Source of the DNA: VRUE01 sp963720805
Lineage (GTDB): Bacteria > Actinomycetota > Thermoleophilia > Solirubrobacterales > 70-9
NCBI GenBank assembly: GCA_963720805.1
Contig: CAVRGT010000006.1
Coordinates: forward strand, 341,276-405,275
Length of the DNA: 64,000 bases
Reading direction: 5' to 3'
Part shown: piece by piece, positions 25,466-33,687 of the stretch
How the letters are laid out: each line of letters opens with the position of its first letter
Position numbering within the stretch: position 1 is the first letter of the stretch
Made by a program: the position numbers and the translations under genes
The notes under the pieces: model-generated
The model's input: the letters and a program-made list of their open reading frames with translations, nothing else
What the model was told of the DNA's origin: nothing
Databases searched by the model: none

Positions 25466-27363
25466 AGCGGCAGGCCTACTCGCTCGGCGCCGCACCGGCG
25501 CTGGCCCTGGTCGCGGCAATCGGCCTGAGCGTGATCGCGGCGGCCAACAACGGCGCCCGGCTCGAACACGCGGGCAGCGAATCCGGCTTCTGGCTGGGGC
25601 TGCTGCTGATCTACCTGCCGATCGCCCTGCGTCTCTTCGGCCGCAGCGCAGAGCCGCAAGAGAGGCTGGCGCTCGTGCTCACGCTCGGCATGGCGCTCTA
25701 CCTGGTCAAGGTGATCCACAGTCCAGCCGGATTCACCCTGCACGACGAGCTTGCCTCCTGGCGCGGCGTCCAGGACCTGCTGGAAAGCGGCCGGCTCTTC
25801 GCTGACAATCCGCTGGTCGGCGGCTACAGCGTTTTCCCGGGAATGACCGCGGTCACCGGCGCCCTGACCCGGGCAAGCGGGCTCTCGGTCTTCGTCTCCG
25901 CCCTGATCCTGATCGGGCTCGCGCGGGCGGTGTTGATGGCCTCGCTCTTCCTGATCCTTCAGCGCGCTTCCGACTCGGCCCGGGTCGCCGGCATCGCGAT
26001 CGTCGTCTACGCCTGCAACCCGAGCATCCTCTACTTCGATTCCCAGTTCGGCTATGAGTCGCTGGCCCTGGCGATCGCCGGCGGGCTGCTGCTCGTGGTC
26101 ATGCGCGGCGCCGGCCTCGATCCCCGCGGGCGCCGAGCCAGCGAAAGGGGATTGCTGGCCGCCCTGGCGATCCTCACCGCCGGGCTCGTCATTACCCACC
26201 ACCTGACCACCTACGCGATGATCGCCTTCCTCGGGCTCTGGAGCCTGGTGATCGCGGTCAGCGAGCACCGCTCGCCGCTGCGGCAGATGTTGATCCCGGC
26301 CAGACTGAGCATTCCGGCGCGCTTCTCGACCCAGGTCGCCCGCCTCCGCGTCGGTCCGGCCCTCGGCTGTCTGATGGTGAGCACCGCCGGCCTTATCTGG
26401 TTCGTCTTCGTCGCCGGCGGCGCCACCCAAGACGAGCTCGGCAGCGTCTTCACCGAAGCGATCAGCGCCCTCTTTCACCTCGTCTTCGGCGGCTCGGGGA
26501 CGAAGACCCTGTTCAAGGCCGGAACCGGACAGGTCGACCCGCTGCTGGTGCGCGTGCTCGGCCTGGCCTCGGTCGGCGTCCTGGCGCTGGTCATCCCGCT
26601 CGGCGTCTGGCGGATCTGGAAGTCCTACCGAACCAAGGCCCTGGCGATCTCGCTCGGGGGGGTTGCCCTGCTCTACCCCTTCACCCTGGTTCCGCGCCTG
26701 ACCCAGGCCGGCTCGGAGATCTCCCAGCGCGCCTCGGAGTTCGTCTTCGCCGGGATCGGCTTCGTCGCCGCCGTCTTCTTCCTGCACCTGAGCAAGTCGG
26801 CCGGCGACGGCCGGGCGCGGCTCTACGCGCTGATCGCGACCGGCCTGGCCGGGCTCGTCTTCGTCGGCGGCGTGATCCTCGGCGAGTCGCCGGTCACGCG
26901 CCAGCCCGGCCGCTTCGAGGTCGGCGCCGAGTCGCGCTCGATCAGCCCGCAGGGCGTGGCGGCAGCGCGCTTTGCGGCCGAACACCTTCCGCGCAACAGC
27001 CGCGTGCTCGTCGACGGGCCCAACGGCCTCCTGCTCGGCTCCTACGGCCACCTGGAACCGGTGATCGGCAGCATCCGTGGAATTCCGGTCCCGATCGTCT
27101 TCTTCAGCAAGGAATTCGGCTTCAACGCTCGCACCGTGATCGTCCACGACGCGATCGACTACATCGTCGTCGATCGCCGCCTCGCCCACTCACTGCCGAT
27201 CGACGGCTACTACTACGACCGCGACGAACCACTGGCCAACGAACGCGAGCGCCCAATCTCGGCAGCGGCGCTGGCCAAGTTCAACCGGGTGCCGGGCATC
27301 GAGAGGATCTACGACAACGGCCCGATCGTGATCTACGACACAACCGGGATCGGGCGCAGGTGA
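25462..27363 (+). CDS. Polytopic membrane protein, GT-C glycosyltransferase-like
   Basis: 633 residues with about 12-13 hydrophobic segments in the first 480 residues and a soluble extracytoplasmic-type tail of about 130 residues. An acidic, loop-located motif after the second or third membrane segment (FTLHDELASWRG) resembles the D-E sites of GT-C enzymes that use polyprenyl-phosphate sugars. The tail begins at PQGVAAARFAAEHLPRNSRV and contains YGHLEPVIG and DYIVVDRRLAHSLP, similar to tails of other actinobacterial surface-glycan membrane proteins. A polymerase (Wzy-like) role is the alternative. Confidence 0.65.
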   Translation: MKRQAYSLGAAPALALVAAIGLSVIAAANNGARLEHAGSESGFWLGLLLIYLPIALRLFGRSAEPQERLALVLTLGMALYLVKVIHSPAGFTLHDELASWRGVQDLLESGRLFADNPLVGGYSVFPGMTAVTGALTRASGLSVFVSALILIGLARAVLMASLFLILQRASDSARVAGIAIVVYACNPSILYFDSQFGYESLALAIAGGLLLVVMRGAGLDPRGRRASERGLLAALAILTAGLVITHHLTTYAMIAFLGLWSLVIAVSEHRSPLRQMLIPARLSIPARFSTQVARLRVGPALGCLMVSTAGLIWFVFVAGGATQDELGSVFTEAISALFHLVFGGSGTKTLFKAGTGQVDPLLVRVLGLASVGVLALVIPLGVWRIWKSYRTKALAISLGGVALLYPFTLVPRLTQAGSEISQRASEFVFAGIGFVAAVFFLHLSKSAGDGRARLYALIATGLAGLVFVGGVILGESPVTRQPGRFEVGAESRSISPQGVAAARFAAEHLPRNSRVLVDGPNGLLLGSYGHLEPVIGSIRGIPVPIVFFSKEFGFNARTVIVHDAIDYIVVDRRLAHSLPIDGYYYDRDEPLANERERPISAAALAKFNRVPGIERIYDNGPIVIYDTTGIGRR

Positions 27364-28727
27364 GCGGCGGCCCGGGTCTGCTGGGCGGCCTCCTCGGCCG
27401 GGCGCGGGTGGCGGCGAGCAGCCACAAAACGATCCTCAGCAACGCCACCTCGATGGTGGTGGCGTTGGGGTCGACCTCGTTCCTCGGCGCCGCCTTCTGG
27501 TGGCTGGCGGCGCGCCAGTTCAGCCAGCACTCGGTTGGCGTCTCCGGCGCCGCCGTCTCGGCGATGACCCTGCTCGGCTTCGCCGCGACGATCGGCCTCG
27601 GCACGGTGCTGATGGGCGAGCTGCCCCAGCGCGAGAGCCGCGCCCACGGCCTGCTCAACGCCGCCCTCGCCCTCTCCGCCGCGGTCGGCGCTGCGCTCGG
27701 CATCGGCTTCGCCCTCCTCGCCCCACTCTTCTCCTCCGGCTTCGACCCGCTGCGCCAGAGCCCGCTCTCGGTGTTGATCTTCGCCGCCGGGGTCGCCCTG
27801 ACCGCGCTCACGCTGGTCCTCGACCAAGCCCTGATCGGCCTCTTGCGCGGCGGCCTGCAGCTGACCCGCAACATCGTCTTCTCGGTCGTCAAGCTCATCC
27901 TCCTGCTCGGCGTCGCGGCCCTCGCCGCCACCTACGGCGGCATGGGCATCTACACCGCCTGGGCGCTGGGCGCGCTGCTCTCGCTCGTCGTCCTCGTGCC
28001 CTTCTACCGCCGCGAGAGCAACCCACTGCGGTCGCACTTTCGCGACCTCAACTCGTTGCGCCTCGACGCCGCCAGCCACCACGCCTTCAACCTCGCCCTG
28101 CGCGCACCCGACCTGCTGCTGCCGGTGATGGTCCTGATCGTGCTCTCGCCGAACCTCAGCGCCAGCTTCTACATCGCCTGGATGATCGTCAGCCTGCTCT
28201 TCGGCATCCCCCAGTCGCTGAGCACGGTGCTCTACGCGGTCGGCTCCGGCGACCCGAAGGAACTCGAGCGGCGCTTCCGCTTCACGCTGGGCGTCTCGGC
28301 AGCGTGCGGAGTCGCGGCGGTTCTGATCCTGCTGCCCGCCGGAGAGCCGCTGCTCAATCTCTTCGGCGCGAGCTACGCCAGCCAGGCGACCGTGGCGGTG
28401 CAGATCCTCGCCCTCGGTGTCTTCCCCGAGGCGATCCGCACCCACTTCGTCGCCGTCCGCCGCCTTACCCGGCGGATCGGCAGCGCCCTGCCCCTGGTCT
28501 GGGGCGGTGCCGTGCTCGAGGTGGCAGGCGCAACGGCCGGCGCCCTGATCGCCGACAGCCTCACCGGCGTGGCGATCGGTTGGCTGGGCGCAATCTGCGT
28601 CGAGTCCGCCGTGATGAGCCGCGACGTCTGGCGGATGGTGATGCCGGGGGACCACTTCCGAACGGAGTCCCCGACGGCCCAGGAGGGCGACCGGGGAACC
28701 GCGGCACCTAGCGCTTCAGAATCCTGA
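27360..28727 (+). CDS. Polysaccharide flippase-like membrane protein (Wzx/MATE-like)
   Basis: 455 residues from GTG 27360 with about 12-14 membrane segments arranged as in the MOP flippase superfamily. NATSMVVALGSTSFLGAAFWWLAAR marks the first helices, and FGASYASQATVAVQILALG the conserved late helix region. It would flip lipid-linked glycan units across the membrane. It is the last gene of the operon, and its 3' end overlaps the convergent GH26 gene by 20 bases. Confidence 0.8.
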   Translation: MSGGPGLLGGLLGRARVAASSHKTILSNATSMVVALGSTSFLGAAFWWLAARQFSQHSVGVSGAAVSAMTLLGFAATIGLGTVLMGELPQRESRAHGLLNAALALSAAVGAALGIGFALLAPLFSSGFDPLRQSPLSVLIFAAGVALTALTLVLDQALIGLLRGGLQLTRNIVFSVVKLILLLGVAALAATYGGMGIYTAWALGALLSLVVLVPFYRRESNPLRSHFRDLNSLRLDAASHHAFNLALRAPDLLLPVMVLIVLSPNLSASFYIAWMIVSLLFGIPQSLSTVLYAVGSGDPKELERRFRFTLGVSAACGVAAVLILLPAGEPLLNLFGASYASQATVAVQILALGVFPEAIRTHFVAVRRLTRRIGSALPLVWGGAVLEVAGATAGALIADSLTGVAIGWLGAICVESAVMSRDVWRMVMPGDHFRTESPTAQEGDRGTAAPSASES

Positions 28728-30060
28728 AGGCTGCCCGGCGTTCGCGCGAGCTCTTGCCGTTGGCCAGCGCCTTGACCGAGACCCGGTAGCCACCCGGCGC
28801 CAGCCGGCGGCCGGCCACCTTGGTCGAGAAGTGGACGGTGTTGCGGCCGGCGTGACCGTGGCGACGAAGCGTGACATGACGCTTGGTGTGGCCGCGCTGC
28901 TCAATCCGGATCTCAACTTTGGCCGGCTGCGAGAGACGGTAGGAGATCGTTCCGGTCCGGCGCGCAGTGGTCTTGCGCTTGGCGGGCCGCTGCTGGCGTT
29001 CCTTGCCGTGGATCCGCTTGGTCACCTGGACTTCTTCGATCACCGGGCTGGGGACTTCGGCAAATGGTTTGTAGGGGACCGGACCGCCGTAGAGCGAGGA
29101 GGCGGCGACTTCGCGGAAGGCTTCCAGCGAGGCCTGCGAGGAGTTGACGCGCCAGTCGGACTCCTTCTGGACGTTGAACCAGATCGCGGCGGTTACCCGG
29201 GGAAAGAGCTGGGGGATTTCGTTGAGGAAGCCTTTCCTGATCCAGGCCGCCTTGTCGCCACCGATCTCGGCCGAAGCCGTCTCGGTGAGCATGACCGGCT
29301 TGGTGCTGAGCTGGGTCAGCGTCGCGTATGAGGAAGCAAAGGTGTCGCCGATGCCGAGCCAGCTGTGGCCGGTCGAGGCGAAGGCCGAGCCCCAGTTGTA
29401 GCCGTCGAGACCAACGTCATCGACCCATTCGTCGCCAGGGAAGTACTGGCTGAAGGCGATGCCGCCATCGTCGATGTTCGGCGCCCAGACGAATTCGGTG
29501 TTGGAGGCGCCGTCGGTGCGGAAGATCGAGACCACGTGGCGCCAGGCGGCGACGTAGTCGGCGGCGCTGTTGCCGGCGATTGCGCCGCGACCGCCACCCC
29601 AGGGAATTCCCGCGCCCGGCGAGAGGTTCATCTCGTAGGCAAAGCGGACCACCAGGCGGCTGCCCCAGCCCTTGGCGACGGCGGCGGCTTTGTGAAGGTA
29701 GCTGTCGTAGTTGCCGGCGGCGATCTGGGAGAGGGGGATGTCGGTGCCGTTGATGTCGACCGGCTCGAGGCTGACCATCGGGGTCGCGCCGCGGGCGGCG
29801 AGGTTCGACATCTCGCTGGAGTACATCAGCGGCTGGTCGAGGCCGCGGTACCACATCACGATCGAGGGGGCCTGGCCGACGAGGTTGGTGTATTCGTCGA
29901 GCTTCTGCGTGCTTCCGGGCGCTTCGCGGTTGTAGACGCCGAGCTGGATCGAGGCCGAAGCGGCGGGGGCCGAGGCGGCACCGAGGCCAAGCAGCGTCAG
30001 GGAGAGAGCGGCCAGGACGGCCAGGCGGGCGAGGGGGCTATGTCGATGGGTTTTCTTCAC
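28708..30060 (-). CDS. Secreted GH26-like glycoside hydrolase with C-terminal beta domain
   Basis: 450 residues. The signal peptide (LAVLAALSLTLLGLGAASAPAASA) is followed by a TIM barrel like family 26 mannanases: RFAYEMNLSPG supplies the acid/base glutamate and VMLTETASAEIGG the nucleophile glutamate. VDDVGLDGYNWG is shared with the two GH26 genes upstream on the same strand. The last 100 residues are a basic beta-sandwich (SYRLSQPAKVEIRIEQRGH, LAPGGYRVSVKALANG), of the kind often found at C-termini of secreted actinobacterial proteins. It probably trims or releases the polysaccharide made by the facing operon. Confidence 0.82.
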   Translation of the reverse strand: MKKTHRHSPLARLAVLAALSLTLLGLGAASAPAASASIQLGVYNREAPGSTQKLDEYTNLVGQAPSIVMWYRGLDQPLMYSSEMSNLAARGATPMVSLEPVDINGTDIPLSQIAAGNYDSYLHKAAAVAKGWGSRLVVRFAYEMNLSPGAGIPWGGGRGAIAGNSAADYVAAWRHVVSIFRTDGASNTEFVWAPNIDDGGIAFSQYFPGDEWVDDVGLDGYNWGSAFASTGHSWLGIGDTFASSYATLTQLSTKPVMLTETASAEIGGDKAAWIRKGFLNEIPQLFPRVTAAIWFNVQKESDWRVNSSQASLEAFREVAASSLYGGPVPYKPFAEVPSPVIEEVQVTKRIHGKERQQRPAKRKTTARRTGTISYRLSQPAKVEIRIEQRGHTKRHVTLRRHGHAGRNTVHFSTKVAGRRLAPGGYRVSVKALANGKSSRERRAAFRILKR

Positions 30061-30149
30061 GCCCCCCGTATCGACGCCAATCCGGCACCTCTACGGGGGT
30101 CCGTCCAATCTCTGGACGTATGTATGAGAGAGGCGAAAAATCGCTTGCG

Positions 30150-30932
30150 TCAAGCGGCACGAAGCGCTACGCGCGCGAGCCGCGAGGCCCGTGCGCGGCG
30201 CGCCAGCGGTGAGGTCTTTGCCAGCAGCCGCGGCCGGCCGTCGCGGCGGTAGACGCCCTCGCGAAGCAATCCGAACATCTCCCTGGGCTGCCCGGGACGG
30301 GCCAGGCTGCCGGGGGGAATGGCGAGGTCGTTGTCGAGGATGACCGCGGCTCGGTAGCCGGCCGCGCGGGTGCGCTCCATGACGCGGCGATCGTGGTCGC
30401 TGAACGGGTAGGCCAGCGTTTCGCAGGGCCGTCCGATCTCCTCCTCGCAGCGTGCCTTCGACGACGCCAGCTCGGCGTCCAGCTCGGCGTCGGCGAGCGA
30501 GGTCAGGTGCGGATGGGTGGCGGTATGCGAGCCGATCTCCCAACCGGCCGCGGCGAGCGCGCGGAGGTCGTCCCAACCCATGCAACGCAGCTCGTCCTCG
30601 TGCTCGGTTCCGGCCCACTGCTCCAGCGATGCCCAAGCCATCGCACCCTCCCCGGCGACGTAGGAGGTGGGTACATACATAGTTGCGGGAACCCCGAGTG
30701 CCGAGGTGACCGGCAGCGCTCGCTCGAAGACCGAGGCGAAGGCGTCGTCAAAGGTGACGACGAGGGCCTTCGGGCCGGAGGCTCCGCTCAGGGCGGCGGT
30801 GAGCGTCGCGGGTCGGTAGCCGCGGCGCAGGAAGTGGCGCAGCTGTCGGTCGAGGCTCTGCGGCGAGACCGCAAACTCGGTCGGCCAGGTCTCACTCACC
30901 GCGTGGTAGCAGAGGATCAGCAGGTCGTTCAT
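30150..30932 (-). CDS. Polysaccharide deacetylase (NodB domain)
   Basis: 260 residues from ATG 30932 (MNDLLILCYHAVS). The NodB motifs are present: ALVVTFDDAFASVFERALP (the D-D pair), GWEIGSHTATHPHLTSLAD (the H-x4-H metal site) and AYPFSDHDRRVMER. It lacks a signal peptide, which is unusual for a deacetylase of exported glycans but common in small gene clusters with cytoplasmic or lipid-linked substrates. It sits between GH26 genes on the minus strand and most likely modifies the polysaccharide of this locus. Confidence 0.87.
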   Translation of the reverse strand: MNDLLILCYHAVSETWPTEFAVSPQSLDRQLRHFLRRGYRPATLTAALSGASGPKALVVTFDDAFASVFERALPVTSALGVPATMYVPTSYVAGEGAMAWASLEQWAGTEHEDELRCMGWDDLRALAAAGWEIGSHTATHPHLTSLADAELDAELASSKARCEEEIGRPCETLAYPFSDHDRRVMERTRAAGYRAAVILDNDLAIPPGSLARPGQPREMFGLLREGVYRRDGRPRLLAKTSPLARRARASRLARVALRAA

Positions 30933-30970
30933 GCCTGGAAGCAAAGCAGCGACCGCGGCTGCCTGCTCGG

Positions 30971-32128
30971 CTAGAAACTGCGCTGGGCCGGTCTCGGCCG
31001 CCAGCGCTTGACAACGAAGACCCCCGCGGCGAGAACCACCAGGGCAAACCCGGCGAACAAAAGCCAGACGGCGCTGCCAAGACGGTCGTGCAGCTTGCGC
31101 CAGAGCCGTTCGGGGAGGGACGGCTGCCCGAAGCCGGCTTCGGGCACCGGAATCGGCTTGACTGCACCGCGCAGGTGCAGCGGCGTGGCAAGGAGTTCTC
31201 GGCGGGTGCCGCTGTACAGCGGCCTGGCGATGCCGCGCCGGAAGGCCCGCAGCGCCGAGGGAGAGCTGTTGACGCGGAAGTCGGAGCGGTCGAAGGCGTT
31301 GTACCAGACCACCGCGCGGACACGTTCGAAATAAGGCAGCTCACGCGAGAGTGTGCTCGTCACCCAGGCGGCCTTGTCGCCGCCGGTCTGGCCCGAACCG
31401 GTCTCGGCGATCACGATCGGCTTGTCGGTGCGGCGAGCGAGCTCTTCGTAGGAGCCGCCAAAGATCTCGCTAAATGGCCGCCAACCGATCGAACCGCCCC
31501 AGTTGAAACCATCCAGACCGACCCAGTCGACCCAGCTGTCGCCGGGGTAGTACTGCATGAAGGGCAGGTGGCCGGTGTTGATGTTCGGACACCAGACGAA
31601 GATCACGTTGTCGGCGCCGACGCTGCGAAAGACGCTGACCAGGTGTCGCCAGGCGAGGATGAAGGAACGCGGCGTGCTGCCGACGTGGCCCCGCTCCCAG
31701 GGCGCCCAGCTGCCGTTCATCTCCTGGGCAAAGCGCAGCATGATCGGCTTTCCCCAGGCCTTTGCCAGTTGGGCGGAGCGGCGCAGGTAGCCGTCGTAGC
31801 GGCCACGGCCGATGGCCCATAGCTTGGCCGGCTTGCCCGCGGTATCCCAGGGCTCCCAACTGACCATCGGCACCGCTCCGCGCCTGGCGATCTGGTCGAG
31901 CTCCGGTTTGTAGAAGGGCTTCACGTCGAAGCGCTTGTAGGAGAGGACAATCGCCGGCCTGCGGCCGACTTCCTTGGCGTAGGCGTCGATCAGGGTCGGG
32001 TCGCGCCACTGGTTCTCCAGGTAGACGCCGAGGGCGATCGGCGGACGATCGGCCGCGTCGGCTGTTCCTGAGAAGACCGCGAGCGTTGCCAGAACACCGG
32101 CGAGCGCGCGCAACAGGTTCTTGCTCAC
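30971..32128 (-). CDS. Membrane-anchored GH26-like glycoside hydrolase
   Basis: 385 residues. N-terminal signal sequence (LLRALAGVLATLAVFSGTADA), then a GH26-like barrel with RFAQEMNGSWAPWERG (acid/base E, very close to the mannanase consensus) and IVIAETGSGQTGG (nucleophile E). SWVDWVGLDGFNWGG is shared with both neighbours. Near the C-terminus a single membrane helix (VWLLFAGFALVVLAAGVFVV) and basic tail imply extracellular attachment. The start overlaps the stop of the upstream fusion gene by four bases. Confidence 0.84.
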   Translation of the reverse strand: MSKNLLRALAGVLATLAVFSGTADAADRPPIALGVYLENQWRDPTLIDAYAKEVGRRPAIVLSYKRFDVKPFYKPELDQIARRGAVPMVSWEPWDTAGKPAKLWAIGRGRYDGYLRRSAQLAKAWGKPIMLRFAQEMNGSWAPWERGHVGSTPRSFILAWRHLVSVFRSVGADNVIFVWCPNINTGHLPFMQYYPGDSWVDWVGLDGFNWGGSIGWRPFSEIFGGSYEELARRTDKPIVIAETGSGQTGGDKAAWVTSTLSRELPYFERVRAVVWYNAFDRSDFRVNSSPSALRAFRRGIARPLYSGTRRELLATPLHLRGAVKPIPVPEAGFGQPSLPERLWRKLHDRLGSAVWLLFAGFALVVLAAGVFVVKRWRPRPAQRSF

Positions 32129-33654
32129 GGGCCCAGACGCGCCTGGCGCGCGGCGAAGCGCGAAATCTGAGCGACCAGGTTCGCGTCACCCGAGTAAAAC
32201 GGCGAGCTGATCCCCTCTCGGAAGGCGGCCAGCGCGGCGGGGGAGCTGTCAACGCGGAAGTCCGAGCCGTCAGGCGCGTCGAACCAGACCACGGCGCGGA
32301 CGCGCTTGAGGCGCGGCAGCTGATGGCTCAGGGTGCGACGCAGCCACTGCACCTTGCTCCCACCCGATTCGTCAGAGCCGGTCTCGGCGATCATGATCGG
32401 CTTGCGGCCGATGCGAGTTAGCCGGCGGTAGGAGCGGTCGAAGATCTTTGGGAAGGACTGCCAGGCGGTCGGCTCGCCCCAGTTGAAGCCGTCAAGCGCC
32501 AGCCAGTCGACCCAGCGGTTGCCCGGGTAGAAGTTCATGAAGGGAAGATCGCCGTTGTCGACGTAGGGGCACCAGACCCAGCTGACGTTATCGGCACCGG
32601 CGCGGCGGAAGATCCTCACCATGTGGCGCCAGGCAGCGACGAAGCGGGGGCCGGTGGTGCCGTTGACGCCGCGCTGCCAGGGCGCCCAGCTGCCGTTCAT
32701 CTCCTGGCCGAAGCGGAGCAGGATCGGCCCACCCCATTCGCGCGCTTCTTTGGCGGAGCGCCAGATGTAGGAGTCGAAATGGCCCTTGGCGATGGCAGCG
32801 AGGCGGTAGCCATGGTCGTTTTCGTTCCAGGGCTCCCAGCCAACCATCGGTACCGCGCCGCGGCTGGCGATCTCATGCAGTTCGGGTCGGTAGAACGGGG
32901 CCACGTCCCAGCGCTTGTAGGAGCCGACGATCGCGGGACGGCGGCCGACTTCTTCGCTGTACTGATCGAGCAGACCAGGGCTGTCTTCGACCCCGCGGAT
33001 ATAGGTGCCAAGCGCAATCGTCCGCGCCGAGGCGCCGCTGGGCGCCAGCGCCAGGGCGGCGAGCACCGCGATCAACAGCGCGGCAACTCCGCTCACCGCC
33101 GCCGGCGAGCGGCGCGGTAGGCAGGCAATCATCGCCGCGACCAGGGTTCCGGCATAGAGGACATAGGGGATCTTGATCGGCGCGATCACCAGCGGCCAAA
33201 GAAATGCAACGCCGGGGCCAGTGGCGAGGTCGCGGAGCAGGTGGGCGGAGACGCCGAAGGCGACGCCGAGCCAGACCTGGCGCAGGCTCGGCCGGCGGAC
33301 GAGCAGGCCGACCGCCACCAGCACCCCGACCAGCAACAGGCTGTGCGTGTAGGGACGCGGCATCGAACCGGTCAACAGGTGGGAGCCGAGGTAGCCCGGC
33401 AGGTGGTCGAGGTCGATCGCGACACTGGAGATCAGCGCCGCGCCGAGGAAGCGCGGCGGCAGCGCCCGGCCGGCCAGCGCGAGCAAGGCAAAAAGCGCGA
33501 TCGCGCAGGTGGCGAGATGCGCCGGCTCGTCGATCAGGCCGTAGGCGATCGACCCGGTGGAGCCCTCGATCAGGCTCCACAAGAGGTCGAGCACAAGCAC
33601 GACCGCGAGCAGCGCGGTTACGGGCAGGGTCAGGTCAGCACGACGCGAGGGCAA
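32125..33654 (-). CDS. Fusion of YdjM-like membrane metal-hydrolase domain and GH26-like domain
   Basis: 509 residues. Residues 1-210 form a polytopic membrane domain with the histidine/aspartate motifs of YdjM/DUF457 proteins (DEPAHLAT, AIDLDHLPGYLG, PYTHSLLLVG, SAHLLRDLATGPG). After a further membrane segment, a GH26-like domain begins near 215 (TIALGTYIRGVEDSPGLLDQYS), with RFGQEMNGSWAPWQRG and IMIAETGSDESGG as the catalytic glutamates. The hydrolase would face outward. It starts the minus-strand hydrolase operon. Confidence 0.82.
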   Translation of the reverse strand: MPSRRADLTLPVTALLAVVLVLDLLWSLIEGSTGSIAYGLIDEPAHLATCAIALFALLALAGRALPPRFLGAALISSVAIDLDHLPGYLGSHLLTGSMPRPYTHSLLLVGVLVAVGLLVRRPSLRQVWLGVAFGVSAHLLRDLATGPGVAFLWPLVIAPIKIPYVLYAGTLVAAMIACLPRRSPAAVSGVAALLIAVLAALALAPSGASARTIALGTYIRGVEDSPGLLDQYSEEVGRRPAIVGSYKRWDVAPFYRPELHEIASRGAVPMVGWEPWNENDHGYRLAAIAKGHFDSYIWRSAKEAREWGGPILLRFGQEMNGSWAPWQRGVNGTTGPRFVAAWRHMVRIFRRAGADNVSWVWCPYVDNGDLPFMNFYPGNRWVDWLALDGFNWGEPTAWQSFPKIFDRSYRRLTRIGRKPIMIAETGSDESGGSKVQWLRRTLSHQLPRLKRVRAVVWFDAPDGSDFRVDSSPAALAAFREGISSPFYSGDANLVAQISRFAARQARLGP

Positions 33655-33687
33655 GAACAGAAGATAGCTAGAGGCCGGTGCCCGCAG

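Noticed and set aside
25432..28655. Two long minus-strand frames opposite the GT-C-like and flippase genes
   Set aside because: They mirror hydrophobic plus-strand proteins with conserved features and translate to arginine/glutamate-rich low-complexity sequence.
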